Source: Cryobacterium sp. Y57 (GTDB lineage Bacteria > Actinomycetota > Actinomycetes > Actinomycetales > Microbacteriaceae). Taken from it: a DNA stretch of 58,335 nt. The stretch spans positions 1 through 58,335 of the forward strand of contig NZ_PJJL01000053.1 in assembly GCF_002929505.1 (NCBI RefSeq). Direction: 5' to 3'. Position 1 is the stretch's first letter. Each line of letters starts with the position of its first letter. The position numbers and the translations under genes are program-made. The notes beneath the pieces were generated by a model, which searched no databases, had not been told where the DNA came from, and worked only from the letters and a program-made list of their open reading frames with translations. Of the stretch, positions 34,884-42,733 are shown in pieces.

Positions 34884-34920
34884 CCAGAACAGGCAGGCCC
34901 TCGGGCCTGCCTGTTCTGGT
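34884..34920 (+). terminator. Stem-loop after tRNA-Tyr
   Basis: CCAGAACAGGCAGGCC and GGCCTGCCTGTTCTGG form a near-continuous 16-bp stem with a short loop directly after the tRNA, followed by only a short T run. Confidence 0.7.
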
Positions 34921-34934
34921 TAAGGCCCTGCCTG

Positions 34935-34940
34935 TAGCGT
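34935..34940 (+). promoter_or_regulatory. -10 TAGCGT, leaderless promoter of the inositol-phosphatase-like gene
   Basis: The hexamer ends 6 nt before ATG 34947. Confidence 0.45.
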
Positions 34941-34946
34941 GTGGGG

Positions 34947-35783
34947 ATGACGCATCCCGCCCCGACCGAGCTACTCGACCTTGCACGCACCGTCGCCCTC
35001 ACCGCAGGCGCGCTCGCCCATCGGCGTCGCACCGAGGGGGTCGAGATTGCAGCTTCGAAGTCCTCACCCGAAGACATTGTGACCGCGGCCGACCGCGAGG
35101 TCGAGTTGCTCATTCGCGACCTGCTCGCAGACGCCCGACCGAACGACGGGTTTTACGGCGAAGAATCCGAAGCATCCGCGCACACCAGCGGGCTCACCTG
35201 GGTGGTCGACCCCATCGACGGCACGGTCAACTACCTCTACGGCATTCCGTTCTACGCCGTGAGCATCGCCGTTGTGCAGGGCGATCCCGACCCGGCCAGC
35301 TGGAACACTCTCGCCGGCGCCGTTGTCAACCCCGCCCTCCACGAGGTGTTCACCGCGTCGAAGGGTTCGGGCGCCTGGCTGGGCGACCAACGCCTGCACG
35401 TGAATCACGACGTTTTGCTCTCGCTCGCCCTGGCCGGCACCGGCTTCAGCTACGAGGCGGACCGGCGGGTGTGGCAGGCGAAAGTCGTGGCTGGTCTCAT
35501 CGGCCAGGTACGGGACATCCGTCGTATCGGGTCGGCCGCACTCGACCTCTGCTCGGTTGCCTGCGGGCGTCTCGACCTTTTTTTCGAACGCGGGCTGAAC
35601 CCCTGGGACCACGCCGCCGGTGCCTTGATCGCGCGGGAAGCGGGCGCTCGGGTCGGCGCTGTGCAGGCGGATGCTGAGGGCCGCGACCTGATCATCGCCG
35701 CAGCTCCGGCCCTTTACGATCAGTTCTCACCGGTACTCGCCGCGCTCTTCGAAAGCTTCCCGTCGGACGAGGGACCCCGCTGA
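34947..35783 (+). CDS. Inositol monophosphatase family protein
   Basis: The 278-residue Mg-dependent phosphatase has metal-binding motifs E72-E73 (GEESEAS), D88-PI-D91-GT (WVVDPIDGTVNYLYG) and WDHAAGALIAREAGA near 213. Substrates could be inositol phosphate, histidinol phosphate (HisN type) or similar; context does not decide. ATG 34947 follows the -10 box by 6 nt; the GTG at 34941 is less likely. Confidence 0.88.
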   Translation: MTHPAPTELLDLARTVALTAGALAHRRRTEGVEIAASKSSPEDIVTAADREVELLIRDLLADARPNDGFYGEESEASAHTSGLTWVVDPIDGTVNYLYGIPFYAVSIAVVQGDPDPASWNTLAGAVVNPALHEVFTASKGSGAWLGDQRLHVNHDVLLSLALAGTGFSYEADRRVWQAKVVAGLIGQVRDIRRIGSAALDLCSVACGRLDLFFERGLNPWDHAAGALIAREAGARVGAVQADAEGRDLIIAAAPALYDQFSPVLAALFESFPSDEGPR

Positions 35784-35943
35784 AACAATGCCCACTACCC
35801 CCTTTTGGGTGTGATTGCTCGCTTTCCTCTGGTATTCTCAGGGTTGCGCGTTACCCTTAGCTGAATCGTTATATTGATCTTTCATCATTTGGCGTTATTC
35901 AGAACGAGCACAAGATCCCGTCCGCTACGCCGAAAGCTGAACT

Positions 35944-37152
35944 TTGTCACGTCACACTCATCCCTTGGACACCTCCGTGTCCGGTGGCAGTGACGGCACC
36001 GTATTTTCCCCGGCCGAACCGGCAGCGCTTACCCGTCGGGAACGACGCGAGCGCGAGCGGGTAGCGTTCTCACAACTCGCATCACCGGTTACAGCACCGT
36101 TCACGGAAACGACCGATGACCTCGTGCGGCTCAGCCCCGCGGCCGATCTGATAATCGCCACCGATCTAGCCGAGCCGGACCTGGAACCGGTTGTGTTCAT
36201 CGAGACTGACCGCATTGTCGCGGCTCGCCCGGCCGCCGACGCCGAGCCCACCGACTATGAGAAGTTGTTGGCTCCCGGCGTGACCCAATCGATCCCGACG
36301 GTCATTCCCGCTGCCGGTGAACGGCCACGTCGCCATCGCATCGAGCAGAAGCCGGGGGAGACGTTTGCCCCCGCGCGCGATTTCGTTCCGGCCGGGGCGC
36401 TGCCCCGCCGCACCCCGCGTGCGCGACCGCTCGGCAGCACCATGCGCAAGCGAGCGGCCAAAGGCGCTTCGATTCTCGCCATGTCGTTCGTGGCCCTGAT
36501 GGCCGTCGCCACCTCGATTCCGGCCGAAGCGTTACTGTCCTCGCAAGACGTGCAGGCATCCGTTCTTGAATCGCAGCGTGTTCCGGCAACTGACGATATG
36601 CAGAGCATGGATCTGGCCGGCGGTGACACCGTTACCGTCGTGCGTGATGGCTACAAGTCGAGCACCATCGCCGAGGTTGCTGCAGCCAGCGGTATTCGCA
36701 TGGAAGACACCTTCACCAATAATCCGAACGGAACCATTCAATGGCCGTTCGCCGTTGGTGTTCATATCGGCGACCAGATCGGCTACCGCAATTGCGCCGG
36801 CTGTTCAGTGAACCACGGCGGCCAGGACTTTAACCCGGGCGTCGGCGCACCGATCCAGGCCATCGCCGACGGCGTGGTCAGCTACGCCGAAGACGGTGAA
36901 GCCAGCCTCGGCGTGCATATGATGATCGACCACATGATCAATGGCGAGCTCGTCACCAGCGTCTACGCGCACATGATCCACGGATCGATGCTTTTCGCCG
37001 AGGGTGACGTGGTCAAGGTTGGCCAAGTTATCGGCAAGACCGGCAGCACCGGGATGTCGACCGGCCCGCACCTGCACTTTGAAATTCGCGAGGGCGGAAT
37101 CACCGGCACCAAGGTCGACCCGCTCGCCTGGCTCTACGCCAACACCAACTAG
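35944..37152 (+). CDS. Membrane-anchored M23 family metallopeptidase
   Basis: The 402-residue protein has an unusual acidic, probably disordered cytoplasmic N-terminus of about 170 residues with a charged patch RRERRERERV. One TM helix at 174-197 and an extracytoplasmic part follow. The M23 domain has H291-xxx-D295 (NHGGQDF), H343 (YAHMIH) and H376-L-H378, the LytM zinc and catalytic set. It cuts peptide cross-links of peptidoglycan, probably in growth or division. The start TTG 35944 is inferred from codon use and a GAAAG site. It is followed by an inverted-repeat element. Confidence 0.87.
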   Translation: MSRHTHPLDTSVSGGSDGTVFSPAEPAALTRRERRERERVAFSQLASPVTAPFTETTDDLVRLSPAADLIIATDLAEPDLEPVVFIETDRIVAARPAADAEPTDYEKLLAPGVTQSIPTVIPAAGERPRRHRIEQKPGETFAPARDFVPAGALPRRTPRARPLGSTMRKRAAKGASILAMSFVALMAVATSIPAEALLSSQDVQASVLESQRVPATDDMQSMDLAGGDTVTVVRDGYKSSTIAEVAAASGIRMEDTFTNNPNGTIQWPFAVGVHIGDQIGYRNCAGCSVNHGGQDFNPGVGAPIQAIADGVVSYAEDGEASLGVHMMIDHMINGELVTSVYAHMIHGSMLFAEGDVVKVGQVIGKTGSTGMSTGPHLHFEIREGGITGTKVDPLAWLYANTN

Positions 37153-37182
37153 CCCACCTCGGGTCCGTGCTACCCCTCGGCG

Positions 37183-37280
37183 CGCGCACAACTCCTGCAA
37201 TTTCGTGCGTCCGAACAGGGAAGGCGCGGAAAGTCGCGGGAGTTTTTCGGAATGCCCGCAAATTGCAGGAGTTATGCGCG
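37183..37280. repeat. Long inverted-repeat element between the M23 and alarmone-synthetase genes
   Basis: Arms 37183-37203 and 37260-37280 pair over 21 bp with one mismatch (core AACTCCTGCAATTT / AAATTGCAGGAGTT), enclosing 56 bp that contain related AACTCCCGC-like sequence. It lies in the gap between convergent genes and looks like a small dispersed palindromic element. Confidence 0.75.
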
Positions 37281-37315
37281 GTGGGCGGGCAGCTCGAGGC
37301 GCCGCCGCAGCCGGT

Positions 37316-38140
37316 TTAGCTCGACTCGCGACGCCCGCGCATGAAGGACTCGAGCAGGCCCTTCGGCAGCGGAAACGGTGGCAGGCTGTCGAAGCTGAAC
37401 AGATCGGCGTCATCGGTAACGGGTTCGAGCGCTACGACCTGGTCGTGCAGCAGTTCCATCTTCACATCGAGCCGGTTGGCGGCATCCGCTGCCTGCCGCA
37501 AGTCTTCTACCAGGGTGTCTGGCACGGCGCCGTTGTACTTGTAGTAGATCTTGTGTTCCAGGCTCGCCCAAAAATCCATCGCGATCGTGCGGATCTGAAT
37601 TTCGACGGTGACTGGCTGCACACGGTCGGACATGAATACCGGGATCGCGACGATGAGGTGCAGGCTCTGGTATCCGTTGGCCTTCGGTTCCCGGATATAG
37701 TCCTTGACTTGGAGCACCGTCACGTCGCGCTGTCCGGCGAGCATGTCGCGAACGCGATAGGTATCGGAGATGAAGCTGCAGGTGATGCGGATTCCGGCGA
37801 TGTCCTGGATATTGTCGCGGATCCCGGTCAGCTCGAGCGGGTGCCCCTTGCGGATGGCCTTCTTGAGAACACCCTCCGGTGACTTGAGACGGGAGCTGAC
37901 GTGCTCGATCGGACTGTAGTCATGAATCGCACTGAATTCCTCCTTCAAAATATTGATTTTGGTCAGTATTTCGTCGGTCGCGAACTTGTACGACATCATG
38001 AACCGGGTCAGTTCGAGTTTCAACTCTCGCATGGCGGCGATGCTCGCAGGGGTACTGGGCGAGACGCTACCGGAGTCGGGCGAGACGACGCTACCTGAGT
38101 CGGCCGCGCCGCCGACGGGTGCATCGTCGAACGTGGTCAT
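37316..38140 (-). CDS. GTP pyrophosphokinase family protein, small alarmone synthetase type
   Basis: The 274-residue protein carries only a RelA/SpoT synthetase domain: GIRDNIQDIAGIRITCSF (about 106-123), YIREPKANGYQSLHLIV (148-164) and VEIQIRTIAMDFWASLEHK (179-197). There is no HD hydrolase, TGS or ACT domain, so it probably makes (p)ppGpp or pGpp and cannot break it down. Its ATG overlaps the stop of the alpha-glucosidase gene (ATGA), so the two are translationally coupled. Confidence 0.9.
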   Translation of the reverse strand: MTTFDDAPVGGAADSGSVVSPDSGSVSPSTPASIAAMRELKLELTRFMMSYKFATDEILTKINILKEEFSAIHDYSPIEHVSSRLKSPEGVLKKAIRKGHPLELTGIRDNIQDIAGIRITCSFISDTYRVRDMLAGQRDVTVLQVKDYIREPKANGYQSLHLIVAIPVFMSDRVQPVTVEIQIRTIAMDFWASLEHKIYYKYNGAVPDTLVEDLRQAADAANRLDVKMELLHDQVVALEPVTDDADLFSFDSLPPFPLPKGLLESFMRGRRESS

Positions 38141-39837
38141 GGTTGAACGGTGCGCAACCAGGCAGTCGTATCGCCCGGCAGGGTGCGGCCGACGAGCTCT
38201 TCGCTCGCCAGCAGAACCTCGCCAGCGGGCAGCTGAACGGATGCCGACCCCGTATTCGCCACGACGGTCACGCCGCCGTTGCGGTACGCCGCAACCTCGG
38301 GGCCGAAGCCGTCGATCCACTCGACCGTGCCGGCGGCGAGGGAGTGCTCCCGGCGCAGTCGCAACGCGAGCTTGTACAGCTCGAGGGTTGATCCGGCCAC
38401 GCCGTCTTGCTGGTCGCGAGCGAGCCCGGCCCATTCGGCCGGCTGCGGCAGCCAACTCTTCTCCCCGGTGCTGAAGCCGAACGACTCGCCGGCGGCTTCC
38501 CACGGAATCGGCACGCGGCATCCGTCTCGCCCGTAGCGTTCGCCGTTGGTGCGAAACCAGGTGGGGTCTTCGCGGGCATGGTCGGGCAGATCGACGGCCT
38601 CGGGCAAGCCGAGTTCCTCGCCCTGGTACAGGTAGCTCGAGCCGGGCAACGACAGCATCAAAGCCGATGCCGCCCGCGCGCGTCGCAGCCCCAGAACAGT
38701 GTCGGGCAGTCCAACCGTCTTGGGGCCGATGCCATGACCCTGCAGGTTATCGCCGGTGAGGGCGAGCCGGGAGGCGTGGCGTACGACGTCGTGGTTGGAG
38801 AGTACCCAGGTGCTCGGCGCCCCGACGTTGCCGAAAGCTTCAAGCGACTCGTCGATGACGCTCTTCAGCTGCGGCGCGTTCCACGGGGTCTCCAGGTAGG
38901 CGAAGTTGAAGGCCTGGTGCATCTCGTCTGGGCGCACCCACTTGGCCATCTGGCTCAGCGGATCAACCCAGGCTTCGGCCGCGAGAACACGGTCGCCGGG
39001 GTAAGCGGCGAGCACCTGGTGCCAGTCACGATAAATCTCGTGCACGCCGTCCTGCGCCCAGTAGGGGGCCGTCAGCGGCGTCTCGGCGCTGATCCCCGGT
39101 TCGAGAGCGGATGCCGGTGCCCCGCCCATGCTGCCGCCCTCGGCGGGAGGCGTGTAATCGGGGAGGCCGGGAGCCTTGATCATGCCGTGCGCTACATCCA
39201 CCCGAAAGCCGTCGACGCCGCGATCGAGCCAGAAGCGCAGCACCGCACGGAACTGCTCGCGCACCCACTCACTGTCCCAGTCGAAGTCGGGCTGACTGCT
39301 GTCGAACAGGTGCAGGTACCACTGGCCGGGGGCGCCGTCCGGATCGGTCGTGCGGGTCCAGGCGCGGCCGCCGAAGACGGACTCCCAGTTGTTCGGCGGC
39401 AGTTCGCCGTTCTCGCCCTTGCCGTCGCGGAAGGTGTAGCGGCCGCGTTCCTCGCTGCCCGGGCCGGTCGCGAGGGCCGCTTGGAACCAGCCGTGGTCAC
39501 TCGAGGAGTGATTGGGCACGATGTCGACGATGACACGGATTCCGAGGTCGTGGGCGGTGCGCTGCAGCACTTCGAAGTCGTCGAGGGTGCCGAACAATGG
39601 GTCGACGTCGCAGTAGTCGGAGACATCGTAACCGGCGTCGCGTTGTGGCGAGGTATAGAAAGGAGACAGCCAAATGGCATCAATGCCCAGGTCTTTGAGC
39701 TGCGGCAGTCGCGCGCTGATGCCGGCGAGGTCTCCCATGCCATCACCGTTCGCGTCGGCGAACGATCGGGGGTAGATCTGATAGATGACGGCGGTGCGCC
39801 ACCATTCGGTGCCAAGGGTCAGTTCGGTGCCAGTCAT
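38137..39837 (-). CDS. GH13 alpha-glucosidase / oligo-1,6-glucosidase
   Basis: The 566-residue cytoplasmic enzyme hydrolyses alpha-glucosides. It shows the GH13 set: DIVPNH at 105-110, nucleophile D214 in DGFRVDVAHG, acid E288 in LAAEAW, and H349-D350 in LSNHD. QRDAGYDVSDY marks the oligo-1,6/alpha-glucosidase subfamily. No signal peptide is visible. ATG 39837 follows a TAGCAT box by 6 nt. It is coupled to the alarmone synthetase gene downstream. Confidence 0.92.
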   Translation of the reverse strand: MTGTELTLGTEWWRTAVIYQIYPRSFADANGDGMGDLAGISARLPQLKDLGIDAIWLSPFYTSPQRDAGYDVSDYCDVDPLFGTLDDFEVLQRTAHDLGIRVIVDIVPNHSSSDHGWFQAALATGPGSEERGRYTFRDGKGENGELPPNNWESVFGGRAWTRTTDPDGAPGQWYLHLFDSSQPDFDWDSEWVREQFRAVLRFWLDRGVDGFRVDVAHGMIKAPGLPDYTPPAEGGSMGGAPASALEPGISAETPLTAPYWAQDGVHEIYRDWHQVLAAYPGDRVLAAEAWVDPLSQMAKWVRPDEMHQAFNFAYLETPWNAPQLKSVIDESLEAFGNVGAPSTWVLSNHDVVRHASRLALTGDNLQGHGIGPKTVGLPDTVLGLRRARAASALMLSLPGSSYLYQGEELGLPEAVDLPDHAREDPTWFRTNGERYGRDGCRVPIPWEAAGESFGFSTGEKSWLPQPAEWAGLARDQQDGVAGSTLELYKLALRLRREHSLAAGTVEWIDGFGPEVAAYRNGGVTVVANTGSASVQLPAGEVLLASEELVGRTLPGDTTAWLRTVQP

Positions 39838-39843
39838 CCTAAA

Positions 39844-39849
39844 ATGCTA
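39844..39849 (-). promoter_or_regulatory. -10 TAGCAT, leaderless promoter of the glucosidase-alarmone pair
   Basis: The hexamer (minus strand) ends 6 nt before ATG 39837. Confidence 0.55.
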
Positions 39850-39963
39850 CGGCATTGGCGCTGTATGCCTGTAGCGTGAGTAATGGTCTAGAGCGCCCTG
39901 TCGGGGTGATAAAGTTTCTAGGTTGCCAAAAACGCGGCATTGCAACTGTTCTTTGGTTGCTCT

Positions 39964-40035
<72 letters not shown>

Positions 40036-40066
40036 CAGGCTTGGAAGCGAACAGCCGACAAGTCGC

Positions 40067-40140
40067 GGCGGGGTAGCTCAGTTGGTTAGAGCACACGGCT
40101 CATAATCGTGGTGTCGCGGGTTCAATTCCCGCTCCCGCTA
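40067..40140 (+). tRNA. tRNA-Met (anticodon CAT)
   Basis: GGCGGGG pairs with TCCCGCT including wobbles. The anticodon loop CTCATAA gives CAT and the T arm is GCGGGTTCAATTCCCGC. It looks like an elongator Met tRNA; a lysidine-modified Ile tRNA is not excluded by sequence alone. Accessory DNA starts just after it. Confidence 0.93.
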
Positions 40141-40145
40141 CAAAA

Positions 40146-40180
40146 ACCCCGGATTTCTGCGGAAGTCCGGGGTATTTTTT
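40146..40180 (+). terminator. Rho-independent terminator after the tRNA pair
   Basis: ACCCCGGA and TCCGGGGT flank a 12-nt loop and are followed by ATTTTTT. Confidence 0.9.
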
Positions 40181-40205
40181 CACCGATTTCGGGCCAACCC
40201 CGCAT

Positions 40206-40369
40206 AAACCCCGCAGATTGAAATCGGGTGTACTCGATATTTCATCGTTTCCAGGGCCTTCTTTTCACTCCTTTTCTCGTCCCGCCAGGGGTCCATCGAG
40301 AGGTGAGTAATAGTACGCGCAGATGTCTCGGATGCTCACTTTTTCGACCCCGCGGAAACCCCGCAGATT
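40206..40369. repeat. 14-bp direct repeats near the integrase 3' end
   Basis: AAACCCCGCAGATT occurs at 40206-40219 and again at 40356-40369, the latter touching the integrase stop. Position beside tRNA-Met and the integrase suggests att-site arm or core repeats, but no copy of the tRNA 3' end was found in the right-hand sequence. Confidence 0.5.
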
Positions 40370-40920
40370 CACATTGTCGACAGCAGCGAGTTCATCGTTT
40401 CGGCAGCACGGATACCACCCGTGTTCTTTGCCATGTAAACGTCCTGGGTCAGGGATGGGTTCGCATGTCCGAGGTATTCCGCAATTTCTCTAGCGCTCAA
40501 TCCTGACTGGTCCAGAGCGGTTGCTACTGTCTTGCGGAAGCTGTGGGTCGTGACCGTCGGGTAACCGATCCGGTCGCGAGCCATTCGCCAGTCGCGCGAA
40601 GTATTGCGAGGATCTCGAATATTGCCACGCATGGTCGGAAAGACTAGATCGTGGTCGTTCCGAATCTTGAACTTTGCTTGCCGGTCGCGGAGCAGGTCGA
40701 CGAGTGACTTTGGGATCGCAATCGTACGCACGCCGGCCTTCGTCTTCGTGTGGTCCTGCAGGCGAACACCTTGACCACGTGCACGGATCACGTTGGCGTT
40801 GATTGCTACAGTGCCGGCATCCAGATCGAGTGCGGACCAACGGATGGCCAAGACTTCTCCCAGCCGGCAACCCGTGCCGGCGAGGAATATAATCACGTCC
40901 GCGGTATCGAGCTGGTTAAG
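40369..40920 (-). pseudogene. Tyrosine integrase fragment, catalytic domain only
   Basis: The catalytic C-terminal domain is intact: GTGCRLGEVLAIRW carries the first Arg, THSFRKTVATALDQSG the HxxR pair, YLGHANPSL the second His and DVYMAKN the Tyr. The N-terminal arm- and core-binding domains (normally about 170-200 residues) are missing: upstream of about 40918 the sequence changes to the plus-strand end of a conjugation gene. The rest of the open frame to 41088 is unrelated read-through. Confidence 0.8.
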
Positions 40921-41066
40921 GCGAGCTGATCGCGGCGGCGGGGATCGCCGCCGCGCACAAGAGCATCGAGGCCGTCGGGAAAGGCATGGACATGGTCCAG
41001 ACCGCGGGAGAGCAGGCGACGGAGTCGATGGATGACACCCCGACCCTGGGAGGAGATCACACATGA
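40920..41066 (+). pseudogene. 3' end of a lost conjugation-operon gene
   Basis: A 48-codon frame GELIAAAGIAAAHKSIEAVGK to the TGA at 41064-41066 has no start and follows an in-frame TAA at 40917. Its TGA overlaps the next gene's ATG at 41063, as is usual within these operons, so it is the tail of the upstream conjugation gene (a TrbL-like membrane protein is a guess). Confidence 0.6.
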
Positions 41067-42733
41067 TGACGGACCTGCGTAACCGCACGGTTATTCGCTA
41101 TTTGGGCGGGGAGAGCGGGCACCGCTCCTTCTTCGGCGGCACGCACTCTCGCGCCCGGATCATTTTCCTGGCCTGCTCGCTCGTGTTCGGGATGGTGTTC
41201 ACCCCGCTGATCGGTTGGCCAGCCCTCGCAGCGGCAGCAGTCAGTTGCGGGGTGACGTTCCTCGTCACAGCGAAAACACACCGCGGATCGATCGTCGATC
41301 GCCGGCGCAAACGATCTCGCTGGAAGAAACGCACCCGGGCCGGCACGACCCAGTTTGTGCCTTACGAGGTCGGCGCGTGGGACCAGGTCCAGCAAGCCCT
41401 CGCCGACGCACACGCCGCTAAGGGCGCGGTAGCCCGGGAGACTGCCGCGGAGGCGGGCCGGGCGGTGGTGGCGATGCGGGCGAACCCGGACGGGTCGGAC
41501 GGGCTCGGTTGGCTGCAATACGGCAGGGGAGAGCCCGGCATTGTCTGGCATGCCCCGGTCGGTGAGCAAAGTTACCTGTCAGTGACGTTCACTGTCAGCG
41601 GTCAGCTGCGTGGGATCGAATCGGCCAGCGTCATGGCGCGCGCCGCCCACGGCTGGGGCGCGTTCCTCGCCGCCCGCGCTGTCCCCTCCGCCCTCGTCCA
41701 AGACGTGCAGATCACCACGCGGGTGTTACCGGCCGATACCGCGTTGCAGGAATTCTGGGTGCTCAATAATCTCGACCCTGCGGCGCCGGTTGACGCGGTC
41801 GCCTCCTACGAGGAGGTGTTGCGCCTGACCGGGAACGACGCGATGGTTCAACGCCACTTCGTCACCGTGAACTGGCCCCTCACACCGTCATTTTTTGACG
41901 CCGCTGCCAAGTATGGTGACGGCCGAGACGGATGGCGGGCGTTGATGCGGCAAGAGATCGCCTCGACCAAGCGTGGTTTGACGGAGTCGAGAATCGGCCG
42001 GGTGGAGGTGTTGACGGCGCGGCAGGTGGCGGCGGTGGTGCGTCATCAGCAGAATCCGTCGCGTCCGATCGACTTCGTCGCTGACGTGCACCCGAACCGG
42101 GTCGGCGAACCCGCGGAGGAAGAGTTCTCCGCGCACATCGTCGACAGCATTGACCCGCTCACCGGGCTGCCGGTGCGGTGGTGGCATCGCACCGCCGCGA
42201 TTCGTGCCGAAGCGCTCGCGACTGCTGCCGGCACGCAGCTGTGGGTGTTGGATCTGCTGATCGGGAAGGACATCCAGTTCATCCGGTCGGTCAGCTTTCA
42301 CCTTCACCTGGTGCCGGCGTCGGAGGCGAAAGTCGCCGCTCGGCAAGATCTGGTCCGTGACACCGCCGAAGCGCTCTCCCGCAGGGAGGCCGGGCAGCTC
42401 GACACGGATGATACCGACGTGCACATGACGGCCGCCCGTCGTCGCCGGCAAGATCTCGTGTCCGGGTCGCAGCACCACGGTGCTCTTTGGATCGGCTTCG
42501 TGACCATCTCCGTCCGCTCCCGGGAAGAGCTGGCGCGGGCGTCGCGGCAGCTCGAGGAGACCTGCTCCACTGGCCTCGGCATTGAAAGCTTGGACTGGCT
42601 CGATTCGTATCAGGCCGCGGCATCGGGCACGACGTGGCCGATTGGCCGCGGCCTGGTCGCTTCGGCGCCGTCGTTTTCCGCCCGCGTTTACAGCCGCCTG
42701 GCCGGCAAATCCGACAAGGAAGCCCTCACATGA
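41063..42733 (+). CDS. SCO6880-family conjugation protein (PrgI-like membrane protein)
   Basis: The 556-residue protein has two N-terminal TM helices at about 32-68 after RYLGGESGHRSFFGG, then a soluble part with QFVPYEVGAWDQVQQAL. This matches the SCO6880 family found in actinobacterial integrative and conjugative elements as part of a type IV secretion channel. ATG 41063 overlaps the previous stop, and its TGA overlaps the next ATG (ATGA). Confidence 0.8.
   Translation: MMTDLRNRTVIRYLGGESGHRSFFGGTHSRARIIFLACSLVFGMVFTPLIGWPALAAAAVSCGVTFLVTAKTHRGSIVDRRRKRSRWKKRTRAGTTQFVPYEVGAWDQVQQALADAHAAKGAVARETAAEAGRAVVAMRANPDGSDGLGWLQYGRGEPGIVWHAPVGEQSYLSVTFTVSGQLRGIESASVMARAAHGWGAFLAARAVPSALVQDVQITTRVLPADTALQEFWVLNNLDPAAPVDAVASYEEVLRLTGNDAMVQRHFVTVNWPLTPSFFDAAAKYGDGRDGWRALMRQEIASTKRGLTESRIGRVEVLTARQVAAVVRHQQNPSRPIDFVADVHPNRVGEPAEEEFSAHIVDSIDPLTGLPVRWWHRTAAIRAEALATAAGTQLWVLDLLIGKDIQFIRSVSFHLHLVPASEAKVAARQDLVRDTAEALSRREAGQLDTDDTDVHMTAARRRRQDLVSGSQHHGALWIGFVTISVRSREELARASRQLEETCSTGLGIESLDWLDSYQAAASGTTWPIGRGLVASAPSFSARVYSRLAGKSDKEALT

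Noticed and set aside
35784..35943. Possible c-di-AMP (ydaO-type) riboswitch before the M23 gene
   Set aside because: Such switches often precede wall hydrolases in actinobacteria, but the 160-bp stretch lacks the conserved core segments and length.
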